From an uncultured Candidatus Melainabacteria bacterium (lineage in GTDB: Bacteria; Cyanobacteriota; Vampirovibrionia; Gastranaerophilales; Gastranaerophilaceae): a DNA stretch of 35,345 nt. The DNA is taken from positions 1-35,345 of the forward strand of contig CAKUXD010000017.1 of assembly GCA_934699705.1 (NCBI GenBank), given 5' to 3'. Both the position numbers and the translations under genes were made by a program. The first letter of the stretch is position 1; each line of letters begins with the position of its first letter. The notes under the pieces are model-generated. The model searched no databases. It was not told the origin of the DNA and saw nothing but the letters and a program-made list of their open reading frames with translations. Of the stretch, positions 24,663 to 34,544 are shown one piece after another.

Positions 24663-24738
24663 CTTTTTGTAAAAAAAATTTATATTTAAGTGAACAGTCC
24701 ACCGTTTACAGTTCCTTGTTCCCTAAACACATCACTAC

Positions 24739-24767
24739 TTGTCTTATTAGCTACTTTGTTCTAAAAT
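24739..24767 (+). promoter_or_regulatory. cysS promoter, leaderless
   Basis: TTGTCT (24739-24744), 17 bp, TAAAAT (24762-24767); the -10 box ends seven bases before ATG 24775. Transcription should begin at or next to the start codon. No ribosome binding site is present. Confidence 0.65.
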
Positions 24768-24774
24768 AATCGGT

Positions 24775-26154
24775 ATGATGAAATTACATAATACTTATAC
24801 GGACAAAACAGAAGAATTTAAACCGATTGACGGTAACAAAGTTAAAATGTATGTATGCGGTCCAACCGTTTACGATTACGCACATCTAGGACACGCTCGC
24901 TGTTATATCACATGGGACGTACTTTATAGATATTTAAAATTCAAGGGCTACGATGTAACCTATTGTCGCAACGTAACCGATGTTGATGATAAAATTCTTA
25001 AAAAAGCAGAAAAAGAAGGCAAAACACCTGAAGAAGTTTCAACTTATTGGTACAAATCTTTCACAAAAAGTATGGAAGGATTAAACAACCTAAAGCCAGA
25101 TATAGAACCTTTTGCAACAAAAACTTTAGGCGAAATGATTTCCATTGTTAAGGATTTGATTAAAAACGATTATGCCTACGAAGCAGGTGGCGACGTATAT
25201 TTCAGAGTTAAAAAGTTTAAAAACTATGGTATGCTTTCAAAACAACCAATTGACCAGTTAGAAAGCGGTGCTAGAGTTGAAGTTGGCGATTTGAAGGAAG
25301 ACCCACTTGACTTTGCACTTTGGAAAAAAGATGAAAAATTCGGATATAACTCACCTTGGGGAGTTGGTCGCCCTGGTTGGCATATTGAATGTTCTGCAAT
25401 GAGCAGAAAATATTTGGGTAAAACCATTGATATTCACGCAGGCGGTGCAGATTTAATCTTCCCGCACCACGAAAATGAAATCGCTCAATCTGAATGTGCA
25501 AATGGTTGTAAATTCGTAAATTACTGGTTGCACAACGGTTTTGTAACTATTAACAAAGAAAAAATGTCTAAATCTTTAGGTAATTTCTTAACTATCGACA
25601 AGGTTTTAGAAAATTATGACGCAAATACAATCAGATTATTTATTTTAACAAATCATTACAGAATGCCTGTTGAATTTTCTGATGAAGTTTTAAAATCGGC
25701 TCAAGCTGGTGCAAAACGTTTAACTAACGCAAAAGCTACACCAATTGACGAAAATTTAGATATTACGCAAACTGAAGAATACAAACAGTTTACAGAAGCT
25801 ATGGACGATGATTTAAACACATCAAAAGCTCTGGCTGTACTTTTTGACCTTGTAAACAAGGCTAACAAAGACGAAAAGAATGCTTACACACTTCTTGTAA
25901 AACTCGGTAATGTTCTTGGGTTTAATTTTGAAAAAACTGAACTTTCAGAAGATGAATTAAAAGAAAAAATCAACGCAGTTAGTGAAGATTTAGGAATGAC
26001 GCTTAATTCAATGGAAGAACTTTTAGAATTAAGAAAAAAATCTCGTGAAGAAAAAAATTGGGATATGGCAGACAAAATCCGCATGGCACTTGATAAAGTC
26101 GGTATTGTCTTGAAAGATTCTAAGGACGGAACTACTTGGGAATTAAAAAAATAA
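24775..26154 (+). CDS. cysS: Cysteinyl-tRNA synthetase
   Basis: 459 residues, normal length. The class I signature is H37-L-G-H40 with the zinc ligand C28 in MYVCGPTVYDYAHLGHAR; the KMSKS loop is K263-MSKS267; further zinc ligands lie in GWHIECSAMS and GGADLIFPHHENEIAQSE. It charges tRNA-Cys in the cytoplasm. Two adjacent ATG codons (24775, 24778) are possible starts; the promoter geometry favours the first. It heads an overlapping operon with the SpoIID-like, murJ and tsaC genes. Confidence 0.97.
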   Translation: MMKLHNTYTDKTEEFKPIDGNKVKMYVCGPTVYDYAHLGHARCYITWDVLYRYLKFKGYDVTYCRNVTDVDDKILKKAEKEGKTPEEVSTYWYKSFTKSMEGLNNLKPDIEPFATKTLGEMISIVKDLIKNDYAYEAGGDVYFRVKKFKNYGMLSKQPIDQLESGARVEVGDLKEDPLDFALWKKDEKFGYNSPWGVGRPGWHIECSAMSRKYLGKTIDIHAGGADLIFPHHENEIAQSECANGCKFVNYWLHNGFVTINKEKMSKSLGNFLTIDKVLENYDANTIRLFILTNHYRMPVEFSDEVLKSAQAGAKRLTNAKATPIDENLDITQTEEYKQFTEAMDDDLNTSKALAVLFDLVNKANKDEKNAYTLLVKLGNVLGFNFEKTELSEDELKEKINAVSEDLGMTLNSMEELLELRKKSREEKNWDMADKIRMALDKVGIVLKDSKDGTTWELKK

Positions 26155-27836
26155 AAAATATAATTTTGGGACTTGTAATTTTTGCTCTTGCATTTTCAAG
26201 TCCTGAAATATTTGCAAATACAAACGAAAATCAAACTGGCTTAAATCTTGTCAGAGTCGGTATTGGAAACCAAAATTGGTCAACCTTTAATTATCAAACA
26301 ACGACCATTTTTGGCACTTCTGATGTAAATATTTATGAAAAAAATAAACATAAACTCATTAAAACTGTACCAATAGATACACCTATTACAATAACTCTAA
26401 AAGACGATGTTTTTGAACTTAAAATAGAAGAAGAAACTTTAAAAATTTCAGATACGTTTACGCTGGAGTGTTCTGACGGATTATTAGGGATAAAAGACCT
26501 GAAAAGAAAAGGGAAACAAGCACTTTACAGAACTTCTATTGAAATTATCAAAAAACCTCAAGCAGAAAATTTGTTTTACATCGTAAATGTTTTGGATATT
26601 CAGGATTATTTAAAAGGAGTTGTTCCAAACGAAATGCCGACAAGTTTTGGACTTGAAGCTCTAAAAGCTCAGGCAGTTGCTGCAAGGAATTACGTTTTAA
26701 GCCCAAGAACCAGATATGTTCAGGAATACGATGTGGTTGATTCTGTTGCAAGTCAAGTTTATTTTGGTGCAAACACAGAAGAAAATCTTTCAAATAAAGC
26801 AGTTAAAGAAACTGACGGAATTGTTGCAACTTACAATTGGAATTTAATTCTTGCTCAATACAGCTCGACTGCCGGCGGATATACAGAAAGTTATCCAAAT
26901 GCATTTCCGGAAGCCTTTAACAAATTTAACAAAATGAATGCAAAACCTTATTTAGTTGCAAAAGCTGATATGCTTACACAACAACCGCTTAAAACTGAAG
27001 AAGAAGTCCGAAAATTTTACAAAAATAGCCCTGAATCTTATGACGTTCGCTCAAGATATTATCGTTGGCAAAAAGAATGGACAAAAGAAGAATTACAAGA
27101 AGTTTTAGCTAAAACCCTCGTAAGTCAATCAAAAACAGGATTTGTTTCTCCAAAATTAGAAAAATCTGAAGATTTTGGCGAATTAATCAATATTATTCCT
27201 AAAAAAAGAGGCGATTCAGGAAAACTTATTGAAGTTGAAGTTCAGACTACAAGCGGGAATTACGCTATTCAAAAAGAACTTGTTATCAGAAGAATTTTTC
27301 AAAAAAATGATATTTCACTTCCAAGCGCAAACGTAGTTTTTGACTTTATTACTGACGAAGAAACAGGAGAACAAAAGATTATAGCTTTCGGTGGCGGATT
27401 TGGGCATGGAGTTGGAATGAGCCAATATGGTGCTGGATTTATGGGCAAGGAATTAAAAATGCCGTTTGATAAAATCCTAAAACATTACTATACAGGAATT
27501 TCACTAGGCACAAACCCCGTTATAATCTCATCTTATCCAACACAACAACAAATTACACAGAATTTTTATTCAGATACAAAAAAAGCTCAATTGGTTGTAG
27601 ATAACAAATTTAATATGTCAAAAATAAATTTGATAATTAATGACAAAGAAATTTCAATTCCTCTCGAACAAAATTTTAGCCCATTTAAACAACCTTTGAA
27701 AATTGATATTTCACATTTAATAAAAAAAGGTGAAAATGTAATTACTTTTTGTTATCCTTTAGAAGAAGGCTCGACAAAAGCGACACGATTATTTATTGAG
27801 GTTCTAAATCCAAATGCAGACAAGTTCGGATTCTAA
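26136..27836 (+). CDS. SpoIID/LytB-domain secreted protein
   Basis: 566 residues from TTG 26136, inside the end of cysS (19-base overlap) with AAGGA about nine bases upstream. A signal peptide covers about 1-27 (SSPEIFA). The SpoIID core follows: DYLKGVVPNEMP (157-168), EALKAQAVAARNYVL (174-188), QYSSTAGGYTES, and the end motif GHGVGMSQYGA (423-433). SpoIID is a lytic transglycosylase acting on glycan strands in spore formers; in non-sporulating bacteria related proteins act in wall remodelling. The last 110 residues form an extra beta-rich domain. Placement before murJ suits peptidoglycan metabolism. Confidence 0.87.
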   Translation: MGIKKIKNIILGLVIFALAFSSPEIFANTNENQTGLNLVRVGIGNQNWSTFNYQTTTIFGTSDVNIYEKNKHKLIKTVPIDTPITITLKDDVFELKIEEETLKISDTFTLECSDGLLGIKDLKRKGKQALYRTSIEIIKKPQAENLFYIVNVLDIQDYLKGVVPNEMPTSFGLEALKAQAVAARNYVLSPRTRYVQEYDVVDSVASQVYFGANTEENLSNKAVKETDGIVATYNWNLILAQYSSTAGGYTESYPNAFPEAFNKFNKMNAKPYLVAKADMLTQQPLKTEEEVRKFYKNSPESYDVRSRYYRWQKEWTKEELQEVLAKTLVSQSKTGFVSPKLEKSEDFGELINIIPKKRGDSGKLIEVEVQTTSGNYAIQKELVIRRIFQKNDISLPSANVVFDFITDEETGEQKIIAFGGGFGHGVGMSQYGAGFMGKELKMPFDKILKHYYTGISLGTNPVIISSYPTQQQITQNFYSDTKKAQLVVDNKFNMSKINLIINDKEISIPLEQNFSPFKQPLKIDISHLIKKGENVITFCYPLEEGSTKATRLFIEVLNPNADKFGF

Positions 27837-29430
27837 TTCAAATAAAACAACGACAATTCTAAAAGCAGCGTGGCTTATCGCAGTTGTTACTGTAATAAGT
27901 AAGATTGTAGGGTTTTTACGAGATATCATTATAGCAAACTATTACGGTGCAACGACAGTATCTGACGCATATTTTTATGCATATCAAATTCCAGCCCTTG
28001 CAGTAATTCTTTTAGGCGGAATTGGCGGTCCTTTTCATAGTGCTACCGTTGCTGTTTTTACAAAATTAATTCCTAATTTGAAAGAAAAACCGCCTGAAGT
28101 TGCAGAAAAATTATTCAATACATTCATAACCGCAAGTTTCATATTCTTTACGGTTTTAACGATAATTTTCTTTGTATTTTCAAATCAAATAATGTCGTTA
28201 ATTATTTCAGACGGAAGCCCTGAATTAGTAAGCCTTGCCAGCACACATTTAAGAATTATGTGTCCTTCGCTAATTATTGGCGGTTTAATCGGTATATATT
28301 ATGGCATTTTAATCAGCTATAAAGAATTTATTTTACCAAGTCTATCACCAATCGTAGTTAGCGTTGTCATAATTGGCGCTTTGCTATTTACAGGCGGGGA
28401 TAAAACTGGCGCGGTTCTTGCAACTGCGACAATTGTCGGAGCTTGTTGTCAATTATTATTGCAAATGCCAAGGGTAAGACAATTAGGGTTTAAAATTAGA
28501 CCAAATCTTGATTTCGTAAATAACGTAAATTTCAATCATATATTAGAATTGCTTTTCCCTGCAATTTTAAGTTCTACAATAGGACAAGTTCATATTTATA
28601 TTGATATGTTCTTTGCTTCTTGTCTTGAAGAAGGTGCGTGGACTGCAATCGGATTTGCAAATAGAATTTTTCAATTCCCAGTAGGAATTTTAGTTACAGC
28701 ATTTTTAGTACCTCTTTTCCCTCTATTTTCAAGACTTGTAGGCGAAAAAGACTTTGACGGAATAAGAACATACTTCAATAAAGGTGTCGGAGTTCTTTTC
28801 TTCGCATCATTCCCAATTATTATCGGAATTTTATTATTGGGTCAAGACGGTATCAGAATTGTATTTGAACGTGGTGCATTCAATGATGGTGCAACATTTA
28901 TGGTAACTCAGGCACTCTGGTTCTTGTCTTTCTCAATATTACCGTACGTTTTCAGAGATTCTATAACAAGAGTTTACTACTCGTTCAATGACTCTGCAAC
29001 CCCTTTCATTGTTGCGTTTTCGTCAATTGTGTTAAAAGTATTTTTAAATATTTTATTAGTAAAAAAATTGGCATTAGGTATCGGCGGAATTACTCTTTCT
29101 ACATCGCTTGTAACCTTATTTAATGCGGTTGTTTTGGGAATTTTAATTAGCAAAAAAATCAAATTAGATTATAAAAATTTATTTATAAACTTCATTAAAA
29201 TGACAATTGCAGGCGTTATTACACTAATAGCTTGCTATTTTGTCGCTGGTTTAATGGAAATTCAGCTTTTAGAGGTCTTAAACAACGCTCCAAAATATTC
29301 TTATGAATTTACAAAAATTTTCGTAATCGGATTTTTATGTGTTGCAATTTATACAGGCTTAAACCTACTATTTAAAATGGAATATGCAAGTGAATTAACA
29401 AAAAGGATTATAGAAAAGTTTAAAAAATGA
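27814..29430 (+). CDS. murJ: Lipid II flippase MurJ
   Basis: 538 residues with about fourteen membrane helices of the MOP superfamily. Family features visible are ISKIVGFLRDIIIANYYGA (about 24-42), SDAYFYAYQIP and the conserved LRIMCPSLI and FPVGILVTAFLVPLFPLFSR segments. It moves lipid II across the inner membrane during wall synthesis. It overlaps the end of the SpoIID-like gene by 23 bases, with GAGGT about 12 bases before the ATG, so translation is probably coupled. Confidence 0.93.
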   Translation: MQTSSDSNSNKTTTILKAAWLIAVVTVISKIVGFLRDIIIANYYGATTVSDAYFYAYQIPALAVILLGGIGGPFHSATVAVFTKLIPNLKEKPPEVAEKLFNTFITASFIFFTVLTIIFFVFSNQIMSLIISDGSPELVSLASTHLRIMCPSLIIGGLIGIYYGILISYKEFILPSLSPIVVSVVIIGALLFTGGDKTGAVLATATIVGACCQLLLQMPRVRQLGFKIRPNLDFVNNVNFNHILELLFPAILSSTIGQVHIYIDMFFASCLEEGAWTAIGFANRIFQFPVGILVTAFLVPLFPLFSRLVGEKDFDGIRTYFNKGVGVLFFASFPIIIGILLLGQDGIRIVFERGAFNDGATFMVTQALWFLSFSILPYVFRDSITRVYYSFNDSATPFIVAFSSIVLKVFLNILLVKKLALGIGGITLSTSLVTLFNAVVLGILISKKIKLDYKNLFINFIKMTIAGVITLIACYFVAGLMEIQLLEVLNNAPKYSYEFTKIFVIGFLCVAIYTGLNLLFKMEYASELTKRIIEKFKK

Positions 29431-30008
29431 TGATTAATTCAAAAAAAGTAAAAGAAATATTAGAAAATGATGGCGTAATTGCATTTGTAACAGACACAGT
29501 TTGGGGAATGGGTTGTTTACCAACTTCAAAACTTGCAGTTAAAAGAATTTATGAAATAAAACATCGAGATAGCCATAAGCCGTTAATACTTATGTCTAAT
29601 GGAATTGAGCCATTACGTAAATACGTAAAACCCTTGACAGAAAAAGCTGAAGAACTTGTTAAAAAACACTTTGCAGGTGCATTAACTCTTGTTATAGAAA
29701 AATCTGAACTAACACCAGATTACATTACAAGTGGTTTAAACACAGTAGGAATAAGAGTTCCAGACAATAAAATTTTTGCGGAAATTTGCTCTTGTATAGA
29801 TGGAAATGTTTTAGCAACAACAAGTGCAAATCTTTCAAACGAACCACCTGCCTTAACTTACGATGAAGCAAGGAAATATATTGGCGATAAAGTCGATTTA
29901 GTAATCGAAGATTTTGGTGAAAAAGCTCAAGGTCGCGCATCAACAGTAGCAGGAGTTTTTCCAGAAGGCATAAAAATTTTCCGTCAGGGTGATGTGGTCG
30001 TAGAATAG
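29427..30008 (+). CDS. tsaC: L-threonylcarbamoyladenylate synthase (Sua5/YrdC/TsaC)
   Basis: 193 residues, a short YrdC-type protein without the Sua5 C-terminal domain. Family features: the FVTDTVWGMGCLP start, K-R-I-Y-E-I-K-H-R (conserved lysine and arginine), KPLILM, FAGALTLVIE, VGIRVPD and ATTSANLSNEPP. It makes threonylcarbamoyl-AMP for t6A37 in tRNAs reading ANN codons. The ATGA overlap with murJ (four bases) indicates translational coupling. Last gene of the operon. Confidence 0.92.
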   Translation: MMINSKKVKEILENDGVIAFVTDTVWGMGCLPTSKLAVKRIYEIKHRDSHKPLILMSNGIEPLRKYVKPLTEKAEELVKKHFAGALTLVIEKSELTPDYITSGLNTVGIRVPDNKIFAEICSCIDGNVLATTSANLSNEPPALTYDEARKYIGDKVDLVIEDFGEKAQGRASTVAGVFPEGIKIFRQGDVVVE

Positions 30009-30028
30009 TGAGTTGTGAATTGTAAATC
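30008..30028 (+). repeat. Short heptamer repeat after tsaC
   Basis: GTGAGTT, GTGAATT, GTAAATC in tandem, starting at the last base of the tsaC stop codon. They match the heptamers bounding the prepilin repeat at 24287-24497 and could be a remnant or a minimal copy. Confidence 0.5.
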
Positions 30029-30051
30029 GGCTGTAAATATAATTTTTACAA

Positions 30052-30091
30052 AAAATGGCGCGGATTGTGTAATCACAATCCGCGCCATTTT
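30052..30091. terminator. Bidirectional terminator between tsaC and clpB
   Basis: A perfect 18-bp stem, AAAATGGCGCGGATTGTG (30052-30069) with its complement (30074-30091), loop TAAT, with A and T runs on both sides. Serves the convergent tsaC operon and clpB. Confidence 0.9.
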
Positions 30092-30105
30092 CAATATTTC
30101 AACAA

Positions 30106-32700
30106 TTATTTCTCTTTTCTTTTGAATTTAATTTCATCGTCTTCCGCGTCAATTACCAAGGTATCACCTTTGATAAATTTTTGTGCCAAGATTAACTTAG
30201 CCAAAGGATTTTCAACCATTTGACGAATTGTACGTTTCAACGGTCTTGCACCGTAAATTGGATTATAACCTTGTGTTGCAAGTAATTCTTTCGCATCTGG
30301 AGTTACTTCCAAATTAATTTCTTGTTCGCCAAGACGTTTTCCTAAAGAATCCATTTGAATATCCACAATTTGTTTCAAATTATCTAAAGTTAAGCCTTTG
30401 AAGAAAATAGTTTCATCAACACGATTTAAAAATTCAGGTTTAAATCGTTCCTTCATTATATCCATAACTTTCTCTTTAGTTTCGCTGAAATTACCACTTA
30501 TAGAGTCTTCCAAAATAACTTCGCTACCGATGTTACTTGTCATAATTATAAGTGTATTTTTGAAATCAACCGTTCTGCCTTTTGAATCAGTTAAACGGCC
30601 ATCATCAAAAATTTGTAGCATTAAATTGAATACATCAGGGTGAGCTTTTTCAATTTCATCAAAAAGCACTACTGAATATGGTTTACGACGTACTGCTTCT
30701 GTTAATTGACCACCTTCATCATAGCCAACGTATCCCGGAGGAGCACCAACAAGTCTTGCAACGTTATGTTTTTCCATATATTCAGACATATCAATTCTGA
30801 CAATTGCGTCTTCATCATTAAACATAAAATCTGCCAAAGATTTTGCTAATTCGGTTTTACCAACACCAGTTGGGCCTAAGAAAATAAACGTACCAATTGG
30901 TCGTTTTGGATCTTTCAATCCTGAACGCGCACGACGAATTGCATCTGAAACTGTATTTACAGCTTCATCTTGACCTATTAATCGCTTATGAAGAACATCT
31001 TCCATTGAAATTAATTTCTTCATTTCGCTTTCTACAAGTTTTGTAACTGGGACACCAGTCCATTTACTTACAACTTCTGCAATATCATCACCGTCGATTT
31101 CTTCTTTAAGAAGTTGATTATCTTTTTTATCAGAACCTTGAATGTCTTCTAATTTTTTTTGCAATTCCATTAATTTGCCGTATTTTAACTCAGCAGCTTT
31201 TTGCAAATCAGTGCTACGTTCAGCCTTTTCAATTTCAAGTTTAACTTGTTCGATTTCTTCTTTAATTGAGGCTTCACCTTGAATTGTAGCTTTTTCTTTA
31301 TTCCATTGTTCTTTTAAAACGCTAATTTTTGCTTCCAAATCAGTAATTTCTTTAGAAATTTCAAGAATTTTTCTTTCACAATCAGGGTTAGAGTCTTCTT
31401 TTTTCAAGGCTTCACGTTCAATTTCTAATTGAACTTTTTGTCTTGACATAATATCAATTTCTTCTGGCATTGAATCAATTTCAATACGAAGTGAAGATGC
31501 AGCTTCATCAATTAAGTCGATAGCTTTATCAGGCAAAAAACGGTCTGTAATGTATCTATCAGACAATTTTACAGCTTGGATTAAAGCGCTATCAAGAATT
31601 CTAACTCCATGGTGAACTTCATATTTTTCTTTTAAACCACGTAAAATACTGATAGTATCTTCAACAGACGGTTCATTAACCATAACTGGTTGGAAACGTC
31701 TTTCTAAAGCAGGGTCTTTTTCGATATATTTTCTATATTCATTAATTGTAGTTGCACCAATAGTTCTCAAAACGCCCCTTGCAAGCATTGGTTTTAACAA
31801 GTTGCCTGCGTCCATTGAACCTTCTGTTGCGCCAGCACCAACTACTGTGTGTAATTCATCAATAAACATTACGATATGACCGTCTGAATCTTCAACTTCT
31901 TTCAAAACGGCTTTCAATCGTTCTTCAAATTCACCTCTGAACTTAGCACCTGCGACTAAAGCACCTAAATCCAACGAAATTAATTTATCGTTTTTTAAAC
32001 TTTCTGGAACATCTCCTCGAACCATACGTTGAGCTAAACCTTCGATAATTGCGGTTTTACCAACCCCAGGTTCACCAATTAACACAGGGTTATTTTTTGT
32101 ACGTCTGTTTAAAACCTGAATTATACGACGAATTTCTTCATCACGACCGATTACAGGATCTAATTTACCTTTTCTTGCAAGCTCTGTTAAATCTGTTGAA
32201 TATTTTTCAAGAGCTTTCATATTTTCTTCTGCGTTTTTATTATCCACTTTTTTATTACCTCTCACTTTTTTCATTGCATTTAAAACGTTATTTGTATTCA
32301 CATGAGCGTCTGCAAGTAATTTTTGAATATTACTATTTTCAAGTTTTGTCATTGCAAGCAAAATACTTTCAATAGATATAAACTCATCTTTTAATTCTTC
32401 TGTAGTTGCTTCAGCTATATCTAACAAAGCAGAAGTGTTATTCGACAAAAATAACTGTTGAGTGTTTTGAACTCCGCTTATTGTCGGGAAATCACTAATA
32501 GCTTTAGTTACAGCATTAATAAAATTTTGGTTCAAAAGTTTTAACTCTGTTAAATAATCTCTTGAAATTCCGCTATCTTGAATCATTGCAAGCATAATAT
32601 GCTCAGGTTCAATCTGAGTATTATGTTTAGAGTTCATCAAGGCACTTGCCGATGAAATAATTTCTTGTGAATAATTAGTTAATTTATCAAAATTTATCAT
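30106..32700 (-). CDS. clpB: ClpB disaggregase
   Basis: 864 residues, the normal ClpB length. N domain at about 1-145; first AAA+ domain with Walker A G209EPGVGKT216 and Walker B FIDE (to E282); coiled-coil middle domain at about 411-535, which marks ClpB rather than ClpA/C; second AAA+ domain with G609PTGVGKT616 and the VGAPPGYVGYDEGG substrate loop; C-terminal D2 small domain with NPIYGARPLKRTI. It rescues aggregated proteins with DnaK. No CIRCE operator (TTAGCACTC-N9-GAGTGCTAA) is seen upstream, and the ribosome binding site is weak (AGAG). Confidence 0.96.
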   Translation of the reverse strand: MINFDKLTNYSQEIISSASALMNSKHNTQIEPEHIMLAMIQDSGISRDYLTELKLLNQNFINAVTKAISDFPTISGVQNTQQLFLSNNTSALLDIAEATTEELKDEFISIESILLAMTKLENSNIQKLLADAHVNTNNVLNAMKKVRGNKKVDNKNAEENMKALEKYSTDLTELARKGKLDPVIGRDEEIRRIIQVLNRRTKNNPVLIGEPGVGKTAIIEGLAQRMVRGDVPESLKNDKLISLDLGALVAGAKFRGEFEERLKAVLKEVEDSDGHIVMFIDELHTVVGAGATEGSMDAGNLLKPMLARGVLRTIGATTINEYRKYIEKDPALERRFQPVMVNEPSVEDTISILRGLKEKYEVHHGVRILDSALIQAVKLSDRYITDRFLPDKAIDLIDEAASSLRIEIDSMPEEIDIMSRQKVQLEIEREALKKEDSNPDCERKILEISKEITDLEAKISVLKEQWNKEKATIQGEASIKEEIEQVKLEIEKAERSTDLQKAAELKYGKLMELQKKLEDIQGSDKKDNQLLKEEIDGDDIAEVVSKWTGVPVTKLVESEMKKLISMEDVLHKRLIGQDEAVNTVSDAIRRARSGLKDPKRPIGTFIFLGPTGVGKTELAKSLADFMFNDEDAIVRIDMSEYMEKHNVARLVGAPPGYVGYDEGGQLTEAVRRKPYSVVLFDEIEKAHPDVFNLMLQIFDDGRLTDSKGRTVDFKNTLIIMTSNIGSEVILEDSISGNFSETKEKVMDIMKERFKPEFLNRVDETIFFKGLTLDNLKQIVDIQMDSLGKRLGEQEINLEVTPDAKELLATQGYNPIYGARPLKRTIRQMVENPLAKLILAQKFIKGDTLVIDAEDDEIKFKRKEK

Positions 32701-32762
32701 ATTATTATTTTAACTCTCTTTTTAATAAAATCTAAAAACTTCATTTTTAATTAATATTTTAA

Positions 32763-32791
32763 TTGATAATTAAATTTTTTAATCGTATAAT
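32763..32791 (+). promoter_or_regulatory. Promoter of the 32801 glycosyltransferase, leaderless
   Basis: TTGATA (32763-32768), 17 bp, perfect TATAAT (32786-32791). The -10 box ends nine bases before ATG 32801. The in-frame GTG at 32792 directly abuts the -10 box and could not be in the transcript, which fixes the start at 32801. Confidence 0.75.
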
Positions 32792-32800
32792 GTGAGTATT

Positions 32801-34504
32801 ATGGAAAAAATTAGAAAATATTATTTACACATTTTTATTTTATTACTGGTTATATTTGGGTTTGAGCTTAGATTTGGAATTTCAAATTGTCCTTTATGGT
32901 ATGACGAAGGTCATTCTATTTTAGTTGCGATAAGGAATTTTCCATTTGGAATAAATGAATTTCTTTTTACAAAAGATTTTCAACATACGCCATTTTATTT
33001 TTATTTCTTACATTTTTGGCTAAAAATATTTGGCACATCAGAAGTTTTAATGAGAATGTCATCAGCAATTTTTGGTGTTGCATCAATTCCAATGGCATAC
33101 GTTGTTGGTAAAAAATTATATGACCGCAATGTTGGTATAATTTCTGCAATTCTTGTATGCGTAAGCCCTTTATTAATCTACTATTCCATTGAAATTAGAA
33201 TGTATATGATGGTAACTTTCTTAGCTCTTGTTTCAATGAATTATCTGCTTGATTATGAAGAAAAAGGCGATAAAAAGTCATTAATAAAACTTCTTACTGC
33301 AAATACTTTAATTCCATATTTGTTAATTGGCGGAATTGTATTTTATATCGGACAATTTATTTCATATTTAATTTATTTGTTAGTAACACAGAAAGAAAAC
33401 GTTAAAAAAATTGGTGAATATTTAACTTATCAAGTATATCAACTTATTTTATTAGTGCCTTACTTTGCTATTGCAATTTATTATGCAGTTCAAAGAAGTA
33501 AGTTTATTATGTTCCATATTCCGCCTTTGGAATTTATGCATTTTGTTGGAAACTTGCAAAACTATTTTGGCGCAAAGGTCGGTGCTTTATTCTGGGTAAA
33601 TTACATGCCAATATATATTAATTTTGCGTTTTTTGCAACAGTAATTATTCCTATAATATATTTTATCAATGCGCTAATTAAAGCCTTCAAGGAAAAAAAT
33701 TCAAAATTATTAATGGTATTTTTAACTGTAATAATTGCTTATTTAATTATCCTAATTTCAGGCTTTATGAAGGTTATAGTTATAGTACCAAGGTACACTA
33801 TTTTTATCGTACCGTTTGTATTAATTTTAGCAAGTGTAGGATTTTCAAAATTAAAAAAATGGCATGTTGCATTGTTTTTAATTTTCTTTACTGCATGTTC
33901 TTCATACTTTTTATTTAATGATGATACTTATTACAAGACAAAATATAATGCTTTGCTTGATTCAACAAATTACTACAAATCACGTAATTTAACTGGCGAA
34001 GATTTAGTTTACAAGCCATTTTCATCAAGTGTAGCCTTTATTTATGAAGATGCAAATACACCGAAAGCTCCTTATTTTGAGGCTTTACATGAATTCAGAA
34101 AACCATACAACACGCTTGTTTATGACGCTGACCAAATTGAAGCAATGAAACAAGGTCAAGTTGATGAAGTTTTACTTGATATTATTCAAAAAGAAGGTCA
34201 TATTTCGCAAAATTTCTATGAATATATGAAAAAGACCTATTTAGAACCTCTAAAAGCAGGCAGATATGTTGTAATGGCGATTTATGGACCAGATAATCAA
34301 GCCTTGATACACAGAAACGAATATATTCAAAGATTTTCAACAATCGAATCGGTACATAATGATAGAATTTTAGCATTTTTATCAAAGCTTTTTGATGATT
34401 CAAAAAACATCTTCTTTGAACAATGCGACTTGGTTGAAACAGTACCTTTGAACGAAACAACTTATTTCTTGTTCAGAAAACGACCTTACGAAAAAACAAA
34501 ATAA
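32801..34504 (+). CDS. GT-C membrane glycosyltransferase (GT39/GT83-like)
   Basis: 567 residues from ATG 32801; three residues shorter than the longest frame, as argued from the promoter. About ten to eleven membrane helices. The first extracytoplasmic loop has L-W-Y-D35-E36-G-H, the catalytic-type aspartate/glutamate pair; then FQHTPFYFYFLHFWLKIFG, the usual second conserved block, and SPLLIYYSIEIRMYM. The last 190 residues form a soluble extracytoplasmic domain. It transfers a sugar from a polyprenyl phosphate; acceptor unknown. A paralogue in a broad sense of the 19786 product. Confidence 0.87.
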   Translation: MEKIRKYYLHIFILLLVIFGFELRFGISNCPLWYDEGHSILVAIRNFPFGINEFLFTKDFQHTPFYFYFLHFWLKIFGTSEVLMRMSSAIFGVASIPMAYVVGKKLYDRNVGIISAILVCVSPLLIYYSIEIRMYMMVTFLALVSMNYLLDYEEKGDKKSLIKLLTANTLIPYLLIGGIVFYIGQFISYLIYLLVTQKENVKKIGEYLTYQVYQLILLVPYFAIAIYYAVQRSKFIMFHIPPLEFMHFVGNLQNYFGAKVGALFWVNYMPIYINFAFFATVIIPIIYFINALIKAFKEKNSKLLMVFLTVIIAYLIILISGFMKVIVIVPRYTIFIVPFVLILASVGFSKLKKWHVALFLIFFTACSSYFLFNDDTYYKTKYNALLDSTNYYKSRNLTGEDLVYKPFSSSVAFIYEDANTPKAPYFEALHEFRKPYNTLVYDADQIEAMKQGQVDEVLLDIIQKEGHISQNFYEYMKKTYLEPLKAGRYVVMAIYGPDNQALIHRNEYIQRFSTIESVHNDRILAFLSKLFDDSKNIFFEQCDLVETVPLNETTYFLFRKRPYEKTK

Positions 34505-34544
34505 AGATGTAAGTTACAATTAACAAAGCAAAATCGAAAATCTG

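Noticed and set aside
32701..32791. CIRCE or other heat-shock operator upstream of clpB
   Set aside because: No TTAGCACTC/GAGTGCTAA repeat or clear heat-shock promoter was found in the AT-rich spacer.
32792..32800. GTG start of the second glycosyltransferase
   Set aside because: The GTG directly follows a perfect -10 box, so it would lie upstream of the transcription start; ATG 32801 is preferred.
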